Below are positions 1-4,420 of a stretch of 5,937 bases of DNA, piece by piece. Source of the DNA: Chitinophagaceae bacterium. GTDB taxonomy: Bacteria > Bacteroidota > Bacteroidia > Chitinophagales > Chitinophagaceae. Made by a program: the position numbers and the translations under genes. The notes beneath the pieces are model-generated. The model did not search any database. It was not told the DNA's origin and saw only the letters and a list, made by a program, of their open reading frames with translations. Each line of letters starts with the position of its first letter. Positions within the stretch are counted from its first letter, which is position 1. The DNA lies in assembly GCA_947483345.1 (NCBI GenBank), contig CANKNL010000188.1, positions 1 to 5,937 on the forward strand, read 5' to 3'.

Positions 1-31
1 GGAACGGGTGTAGCTTATTGGGTTGAGGCCG

Positions 32-1021
32 TTACAACATATTCTTTTCCACTAAATACTCCGCAATCTGTATGGCATTGGTAGCAGCGCCCTTGCGCAG
101 GTTATCGCTCACGATCCAGCAATTTAATGTATTGGGTTGCGTGTCATCTCTTCTGATACGGCCTACAAACGTATCGTCCTTATCATAGGCGGTTAATGGC
201 ATGGGATAAATAAAATTAGCCACATCATCTTTTACAACAACACCGGGTGCTTTACTCAGCAGATCCTTTATGTCGGTGAGGTTAAAATCATTTTCAAATT
301 CAATATTCACGCTTTCACTATGTCCGCCCATCGTTGGTATACGAACACAGGTGGCAGTAACCTTAATGGTCTCATCGCCCATAATTTTATTGGTTTCTAA
401 AACCATTTTCATTTCTTCTTTGGTATAACCATTTTCTAAAAAAACGTCAATATGCGGAATGGCATTTAGGTCAATGGGGTATTTGTATGCCATCTCACCT
501 GTTATTCCTTTTCGTTCATTCATTAATTGTGTAACTGCTTTTACGCCGGTGCCTGTTACACTTTGGTAGGTACTTACCACCACTCTTTTTATCTTATATT
601 GATCGTGCAGCGGTTTTAAAACCACCACCATCTGTATGGTAGAGCAGTTTGGGTTGGCAATAATTTTGTCGGCTGCCGTTAACACAGCGGCATTTACTTC
701 GGGCACCACTAATTTTTTTGTGGGGTCCATACGCCAGGCGCTTGAATTATCAATAACGGTGATGCCGGCTGCAGCAAATTGCGGAGCCAATACCAAAGAA
801 GTGCTACCTCCTGCCGAAAACAGTGCCACATCAGGTTTTGCGGCAATAGCTTCAGCCGCACTTACAATTTTAAAGGATTGACCTTTAAAAAATATTTCTT
901 TGCCAATACTTCTTTCAGAAGCAACAGGAATCAATTCATCTACCGGAAAATTTCTTTCGGCCAATACCTGTAACATTTTACTGCCTACCAGTCCGGTAGC
1001 GCCAACAACAGCAACTTTCAT
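32..1021 (-). CDS. asd: Aspartate-semialdehyde dehydrogenase
   Basis: This enzyme reduces L-aspartyl-4-phosphate to L-aspartate 4-semialdehyde with NADPH in the cytoplasm. It is the branch step toward lysine/diaminopimelate, threonine, methionine and isoleucine. The 329-residue protein opens with the Rossmann nucleotide-binding motif GATGLVG (residues 7-13). The catalytic cysteine is C126 in NPNCSTIQ. Q153 in TYQSVTG, R227 in CVRIPT and H234 in GGHSES match the conserved substrate-binding and acid-base residues of the family. The length fits the shorter bacterial form (about 330-345 residues) and no key residue is missing. The ATG at 1021 places the Rossmann motif right at the N-terminus, as is usual. 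It is transcribed divergently from the lamin-tail gene, and its 5' region contains a terminator-like hairpin and micro-ORFs that suggest leader control. Only 31 bases lie downstream in the window and no terminator is visible there. Confidence 0.97.
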   Translation of the reverse strand: MKVAVVGATGLVGSKMLQVLAERNFPVDELIPVASERSIGKEIFFKGQSFKIVSAAEAIAAKPDVALFSAGGSTSLVLAPQFAAAGITVIDNSSAWRMDPTKKLVVPEVNAAVLTAADKIIANPNCSTIQMVVVLKPLHDQYKIKRVVVSTYQSVTGTGVKAVTQLMNERKGITGEMAYKYPIDLNAIPHIDVFLENGYTKEEMKMVLETNKIMGDETIKVTATCVRIPTMGGHSESVNIEFENDFNLTDIKDLLSKAPGVVVKDDVANFIYPMPLTAYDKDDTFVGRIRRDDTQPNTLNCWIVSDNLRKGAATNAIQIAEYLVEKNML

Positions 1022-1052
1022 TTTAACGTTTTTTAGTTTTAAAAATAACCAT

Positions 1053-1082
1053 AAAAAAAGGCCTTCCGTTTTTATGGAAGGC
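1053..1082 (-). terminator. Factor-independent terminator-like hairpin in the asd leader
   Basis: Read on the minus strand, a perfect 7-bp stem GCCTTCC/GGAAGGC (1082-1076 with 1067-1061) encloses an 8-base loop. It is followed by one C and then seven T (1059-1053). The T-run is on the minus strand; reading the plus strand, the hairpin is followed only by TTAGTATTTTG. It therefore points toward asd and ends 31 bases before the asd ATG. No full-size minus-strand gene precedes it, so it either ends a short transcript or acts as an attenuator in the asd leader. Confidence 0.6.
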
Positions 1083-1106
1083 TTAGTATTTTGTATTATA
1101 CAACAT
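1083..1106 (-). CDS. Possible 7-codon micro-ORF (MLYNTKY) abutting the terminator
   Basis: On the minus strand an AGGAGG sequence (1122-1117) lies 10 bases before an ATG that opens a 7-codon frame, MLYNTKY. Its TAA (1085-1083) directly touches the first base of the terminator stem. A full Shine-Dalgarno match is unusual in Bacteroidota, which makes the spot notable. The AGGAGG can also pair with the terminator arm, so it may be there as RNA structure rather than for translation. Nothing shows that the peptide is made. Confidence 0.18.
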   Translation of the reverse strand: MLYNTKY

Positions 1107-1111
1107 GACTA

Positions 1112-1171
1112 TTAACCCTCCTTTTTCAGGATGTGTTTTTTTGTAATTTTTATCTGTTTTAAATTTTTCAT
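1112..1171 (-). CDS. Putative Lys-rich leader peptide upstream of asd
   Basis: A 19-codon minus-strand ORF, MKNLKQIKITKKHILKKEG, contains seven lysines, including two KK pairs. It starts about 20 bases after a Bacteroidota-like -7 element and ends 5 bases before a second micro-ORF. A terminator hairpin and then asd follow. Lysine is an end product of the pathway that Asd serves, so a ribosome-stalling leader peptide is a reasonable inference. The main doubt is that AAA codons are frequent by chance in AT-rich spacers and the ORF is very short. It does not match any peptide family I recognise. Confidence 0.3.
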   Translation of the reverse strand: MKNLKQIKITKKHILKKEG

Positions 1172-1190
1172 TGAAAAACGAAAGTAAGCA

Positions 1191-1220
1191 CAAAAGCATG
1201 ATCTGCCAAAACAGAAACAA
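1191..1220 (-). promoter_or_regulatory. Bacteroidota-type promoter candidate for the asd leader
   Basis: On the minus strand, TTG (1220-1218) is separated by 19 bases from TGCTTTTG (1198-1191). This matches the Bacteroidota -33 TTTG / -7 TAnnTTTG layout with one mismatch in the -7 box and C in place of the first T of the -33 box. Transcription would start near 1185, a few bases before the Lys-rich micro-ORF, giving an asd leader of roughly 165 nt that includes the terminator hairpin. Confidence 0.4.
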
Positions 1221-1222
1221 GG

Positions 1223-1240
1223 TCTGTGAAAAACCACAGA
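1223..1240. promoter_or_regulatory. Palindrome TCTGTG-N6-CACAGA next to the asd -33 box
   Basis: A perfect 6-bp inverted repeat with a 6-base spacer lies two bases upstream of the candidate asd -33 element. In this divergent region it could be an operator for a dimeric regulator acting on asd, on the lamin-tail gene, or on both. The centre spacing (TGTG-N6-CACA) is two bases shorter than a CRP-type site (TGTGA-N6-TCACA). It could also be a small RNA hairpin. An 18-bp symmetric site is only modest evidence. Confidence 0.25.
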
Positions 1241-1269
1241 TTATTTCCATTTAAAACCGTTGCCAAAGC

Positions 1270-1301
1270 TTGATTTAACCCCATCAAAGCGATTAATTTT
1301 A
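1270..1301 (+). promoter_or_regulatory. Promoter candidate for the lamin-tail gene
   Basis: TTG (1270-1272) is followed after 21 bases by TAATTTTA (1294-1301). This is one mismatch from the Bacteroidota -7 consensus TAnnTTTG and within the usual spacing. The predicted transcription start is around 1308, giving a very short leader before the ATG at 1320. If right, the upstream TTG at 1260 cannot be the translation start. Confidence 0.33.
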
Positions 1302-1319
1302 GTCATAAACAGGTTAATC

Positions 1320-3932
1320 ATGACAGCTAAAATTCTCATTTTAATCAGCATTTGTTTTTTAGTTTATACAAAAGGCTATGGTCAGTTTAGCGATAATTTT
1401 GCTGATGGTGATTTGTCTTCAAATCCGGTATGGACAGGCAATACAGCAGATTGGACAGTAAATAATGCTTTGCAATTGCAAAGTAATAATAACCTTACCA
1501 ACAGTACTTTTTACGTAAGTACAGCCAGTGCCATGGCCACAACAGCGCAGTGGGTTTTTTATTGTCAGATGGCCTTTAATCCTTCCTCTGCAAATTATGT
1601 TGATGTTTATTTAACAGCCTCTGCAGGCGATCTTACGGCCAGCTCTACCACAGGCTATTTTGTAAGAATTGGTAATACGGATGATGAAATTAGTTTGTAC
1701 AGAAAAGAGGCTGGCGCCGTGGTTAAAATCATTGATGGCATTAATGGCATTTTAAACAGCAGTAATAATATGATGAAGATAAAGGTTACTCGCAATGCCG
1801 CTAATCAGTGGATATTGTCAAGAGACCTGAGTGGCACCGGTAACAATTATTTTAGTGAAGGGGTTGTTACCGATGCCGGTTTTTTGACTTCAGCATTTTT
1901 TGGTATTGTGGTTAAACAAAGTACAGCCTCTTTTTTTCAGCGTCATTTTTTTGATGATTTTGAAGTAAAAACATTTGTGCCCGATGTTACACCCCCGGCC
2001 ATTTTATCAACAACGGCAACATCATCCGTTACGGTTGATATCTTGTTTAATGAACCTGTAGAAAAAGTCAGCAGTGAGGTTAGGTTAAATTATATTGTAA
2101 ATAACGGTATCGGCATGCCGGTTACTGCCATACAAGATGCCATCAATACAGCTTTGGTGCATCTTGTGTTCAACAGTTTATTTATAAATGGAACCCATTA
2201 TCAACTGGCGATAAATGGGGTTACCGATTATTCGGGTAATGCCATCAGTAATGGCATAGCCAGTTTTAGTTTTTATAATGCAAAGCAATATGATATTGTC
2301 ATTGATGAGATTATGGCCGATCCAAGTCCGCAGGTTGCTTTACCCAATACGGAATGGATAGAATTAAAAAATACAACACCGTTTTCTGTTAATTTGGCGG
2401 GCTGGAGAATTACAGATCTTACCGCACCAAGTGGCACTATGCCTGCGTATGTTTTAAAACCCGATAGTTTTGTCATTGTTTGTCCGGGCAGTGCTGTTGC
2501 TGCCATGTCGGCTTTTGGAGTAGCCATTGCCGTTACCGGGTTTCCTTCGTTGGATAATGGAGGCGACCAGCTTACTTTAACAAACGCACAGGGTGATATC
2601 ATACATACCGTAAATTATACCGACAACTGGTACCTGAATGATTTAAAAAAAGAGGGTGGCTGGACTTTGGAAATGGTGGATACCAAAAACCCGTGCAGTG
2701 GGTTTAGTAACTGGAAAGCCAGTACTAACGATAAAGGGGGTACGCCTGGAAACAAAAACGCGGTTGATGGCATTCATGCAGATGACCGATCACCGACTTT
2801 GTTAAGGGCCTACACCACAGACAGCTTACATATTGTTTTGGTTTTTGATGAACCATTGGATTTTACCAAAGCGTCAGCGGTTTCAAATTATAATATAAGC
2901 GAGGGTATAGGCCAGCCACAAACCGCATCGGCCTTGGCACCCGTTTTTAACAAGGTTTATTTAACTGTAAATAGCCCTTTACAGCCTCGTAAAGTGTATA
3001 AGGTGACCGTTACCGGCGTTACTGATTGTGTTGGAAACGGTATAGGTTCTGCTAATAAGACTAAGCTGGGTCTGGCAACTGCAACAGATAGTTTTGATGT
3101 GGTGATCAATGAAATTTTATTCAATCCGGTATCAAACGGAGTGGATTATGTAGAGCTTTATAACCGGTCACCAAAAGTGATCGATTTAAAAAACATGTAC
3201 ATCGCTAACAGAAATACGGCTGGCGCCATCAGCAGCATTACGCCACTGAGTCCCGAAACCTATTTATTTTATCCCGAGGAATTCATAGTGATTACCTCAG
3301 ATGCCTCAATAGTAAAAAGAGATTTTATAGTTGAACAGGCAGATGCAATTATAGAAGTAACCAGCACACCTTCTTATAATGATGATAAAGGTGATGTGGT
3401 CATATTAAATGAGCAAGGTAAAATTGTGGACGAATTAATTTACAACGAAAAATGGCATTTTAAATTGATTGATAATACCGAAGGCGTGGCCCTGGAACGG
3501 ATTGATTATAGTGCCGGTACACAGCATGAGGAAAACTGGCATTCTGCATCTACCAGTATAGGTTACGGCACACCAACGTATAAAAATTCGCAATACCGCA
3601 TGGATTTACAGGAGCAGGCAGGTTTAACCATTGTGCCCGACATTGTTTCGCCGGATAATGATGGTATGGATGATTTTGTAACTATCGGTTACCATTTTTC
3701 TACACCAGGGTATGTAGCCAATATTACCATATTTGATGCCATTGGAAGGCCGGTTCGTTACCTGCAAAGAAATGCCTTGTGTGGTATAAAAGGAAATTTT
3801 CGCTGGGATGGTTTAGGAGAAAAATTTCAAAAACTTCCGGTTGGCATTTATATTATTTATACCGACATATTTAATTTAAATGGAAAGAAAAAACAGTTTA
3901 AAAATGTGATTGTACTGGCACGCAAGAATTAA
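1320..3932 (+). CDS. Secreted lamin-tail / Ig-like domain protein with C-terminal surface-type domain
   Basis: An 870-residue exported protein; no catalytic motif is visible and its function is unknown. I chose the ATG at 1320 because it begins a clean signal peptide (MTAKILILISICFLVYTKGYGQ, cleavage probably after Q22). The in-frame TTG at 1260 only adds 20 residues in front of it. Domains, numbered from that ATG: 23-218, a beta-rich region resembling a LamG/jelly-roll fold (FSDNFADGDL near its start, FFDDFEV near its end). 222-320, an Ig-like domain of the SbsA/Big type (DVTPPAI...NEPV...GVTDYSGNAIS). 324-482, a lamin-tail domain (IVIDEIMADP, EWIELKN, GWRITDL, GGDQLTL). 488-587, a second Ig-like domain. 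591-757, a second lamin-tail domain (VVINEILFNP, DYVELYNRS). 771-870, a C-terminal domain with SPDNDGMDDF, resembling CHU_C/FlgD-Ig-like domains that route proteins to the surface by T9SS in this phylum. Lamin-tail domains in secreted bacterial proteins are thought to help binding or attachment. A cell-surface adhesive or structural role is inference. Confidence 0.9.
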   Translation: MTAKILILISICFLVYTKGYGQFSDNFADGDLSSNPVWTGNTADWTVNNALQLQSNNNLTNSTFYVSTASAMATTAQWVFYCQMAFNPSSANYVDVYLTASAGDLTASSTTGYFVRIGNTDDEISLYRKEAGAVVKIIDGINGILNSSNNMMKIKVTRNAANQWILSRDLSGTGNNYFSEGVVTDAGFLTSAFFGIVVKQSTASFFQRHFFDDFEVKTFVPDVTPPAILSTTATSSVTVDILFNEPVEKVSSEVRLNYIVNNGIGMPVTAIQDAINTALVHLVFNSLFINGTHYQLAINGVTDYSGNAISNGIASFSFYNAKQYDIVIDEIMADPSPQVALPNTEWIELKNTTPFSVNLAGWRITDLTAPSGTMPAYVLKPDSFVIVCPGSAVAAMSAFGVAIAVTGFPSLDNGGDQLTLTNAQGDIIHTVNYTDNWYLNDLKKEGGWTLEMVDTKNPCSGFSNWKASTNDKGGTPGNKNAVDGIHADDRSPTLLRAYTTDSLHIVLVFDEPLDFTKASAVSNYNISEGIGQPQTASALAPVFNKVYLTVNSPLQPRKVYKVTVTGVTDCVGNGIGSANKTKLGLATATDSFDVVINEILFNPVSNGVDYVELYNRSPKVIDLKNMYIANRNTAGAISSITPLSPETYLFYPEEFIVITSDASIVKRDFIVEQADAIIEVTSTPSYNDDKGDVVILNEQGKIVDELIYNEKWHFKLIDNTEGVALERIDYSAGTQHEENWHSASTSIGYGTPTYKNSQYRMDLQEQAGLTIVPDIVSPDNDGMDDFVTIGYHFSTPGYVANITIFDAIGRPVRYLQRNALCGIKGNFRWDGLGEKFQKLPVGIYIIYTDIFNLNGKKKQFKNVIVLARKN

Positions 3933-3959
3933 CCCGTACGCATTAAAGACAGGGATGTA

Positions 3960-3988
3960 CTGCATGTGCATTGTTGATGCATATGTAG
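3960..3988 (+). terminator. 12-bp hairpin after the lamin-tail gene
   Basis: Starting 28 bases after the stop codon, 3960-3971 pairs with 3977-3988 through 12 base pairs, two of them G-T, around the loop TGTTG. The two wobble pairs become A-C mismatches on the other strand, so the fold favours plus-strand RNA. No proper T-run follows (ATCTCAAGTTGTTTATT), so it may be a weak terminator or a 3'-end stabiliser. Confidence 0.42.
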
Positions 3989-4149
3989 ATCTCAAGTTGT
4001 TTATTAATCTTCAAATCAGGCGATCGATACCATATCACCAACCAAAACGGCTGTTATTTTTTACCTTCAACAGGTATAGCTACGCATGGGTAAATGGAGG
4101 GTTGTAATACTATTTATTTTGGTTCTTTTTAAACCAGTCATGTTGGTAA
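3989..4149 (+). other. Spacer without a recognisable gene, possibly decayed transposase sequence
   Basis: This stretch continues the frame of the transposase remnant but is broken by TAA at 4105-4107 and 4147-4149. The translated fragment LLFFTFNRYSYAWVNGG (4054-4104) has an FTF...WV pattern loosely like the N-terminus of Y1 transposases, too weak to call. If it is related, most of the middle of the gene, including the HUH motif, has been deleted. No promoter or RNA gene is seen here. Confidence 0.25.
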
Positions 4150-4281
4150 AAGACTGATCATGTGCATGATAACGCGTTGAGGGCCGGCCTGGTTGAGCAG
4201 GTAAACAATTATTTTTATCGTTCAACCAAAGATTATTGTGGCAAAAAAGGGCTTGTAAATATTGCGCTGGCCGAACCTTAG
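4150..4281 (+). pseudogene. C-terminal remnant of a REP-associated (Y1/IS200-like) tyrosine transposase
   Basis: The plus-strand frame from AAG 4150 to TAG 4279-4281 encodes 43 residues that read like the end of a RAYT/TnpA-REP transposase. HVHDNALRAGLVE aligns with the family signature YIHNNPVrAGLVE. YFYRSTKDYCGKKGL aligns with the family's YLYSSARDYxGxKGL. Family comparison is from memory. The fragment has no start codon and is preceded in frame by TAA (4147-4149). Signature positions have changed (Tyr to His, Pro to Ala), and the HUH and catalytic Tyr region is absent. It is therefore a dead fragment. The same frame just upstream (4108-4146) reads YYLFWFFLNQSCW, which faintly recalls the YQFWxxxNHP stretch that precedes the signature in intact family members. 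A further in-frame TAA lies at 4105-4107. Earlier sequence in this frame is not recognisable enough to include. The two palindromes just downstream fit a REP/RAYT scar. Confidence 0.72.
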
Positions 4282-4296
4282 TCTTAAAAATTGTTC

Positions 4297-4323
4297 TTAC
4301 TCATTAGTGATGAGGATGAGTAA
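4297..4323. repeat. REP-like palindrome, copy 1
   Basis: TTACTCAT (4297-4304) and ATGAGTAA (4316-4323) are perfect inverted repeats around an 11-base loop. Within it, CTCAT/ATGAG (4300-4304 with 4310-4314) offers a second shorter stem. The segment ending in TGATGAGGATG (4308-4318) matches the reverse complement of copy 2 at 17 of 23 positions. It starts 16 bases after the transposase fragment's stop, the usual place for a RAYT-associated REP. Confidence 0.5.
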
Positions 4324-4370
4324 AAGTTCGTTAATATTGTAGTTGTTGATACATAGTCTCAAAACCAGGA

Positions 4371-4393
4371 CATCCTCATCAGAGACGAGGATG
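4371..4393. repeat. REP-like palindrome, copy 2 (inverted relative to copy 1)
   Basis: CATCCTC (4371-4377) and GAGGATG (4387-4393) form a perfect 7-bp stem. It continues inward past one A-C mismatch with two more pairs to an AGA loop. Its first 11 bases are the exact reverse complement of 4308-4318 in copy 1, so the two palindromes form a head-to-head pair about 50 bases apart. Confidence 0.55.
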
Positions 4394-4401
4394 GATTTTT
4401 T
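4371..4401 (+). terminator. Terminator-like hairpin 19 bases before the S9 peptidase ATG
   Basis: The copy-2 palindrome is followed on the plus strand by GA and then six T (4396-4401), the form of a factor-independent terminator. It could end transcripts entering from the upstream gene and transposase remnant, or act as an attenuator for the peptidase gene. No convincing promoter is visible between it and the ATG at 4421. A weak -7-like TAATATTG (4332-4339) has no TTG at the right distance upstream. Confidence 0.45.
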
Positions 4402-4420
4402 AAACACTTAAAAACAGGGT

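Noticed and set aside
636..1115. Plus-strand ORFs opposite asd
   Set aside because: They are antisense to a fully conserved asd and show no family resemblance or promoter context.
1022..1259. Lysine riboswitch in the asd leader
   Set aside because: The spacer lacks the long multi-helix conserved core of the L-box. Only a short stem and micro-ORFs are visible.
1260..1319. TTG at 1260 as the start of the lamin-tail protein
   Set aside because: It would put a 20-residue extension in front of a complete signal peptide, and it lies upstream of the best promoter candidate.
3910..4107. 65-codon plus-strand ORF overlapping the end of the lamin-tail gene
   Set aside because: It starts at a TTG inside the preceding gene, includes the 3' hairpin as coding sequence, and resembles no protein family. 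At most its tail is decayed transposase sequence.
4310..4342. 10-codon ORF (MRMSKSSLIL) within the palindrome region before the peptidase gene, as a leader peptide
   Set aside because: There is no ribosome-binding signal and no telling codon run, and it lies inside a REP-like repeat. A chance ORF is likelier.
4297..4393. CRISPR-like short repeats
   Set aside because: There are only two diverged, oppositely oriented palindromic copies, with no regular spacers and no cas genes in view.
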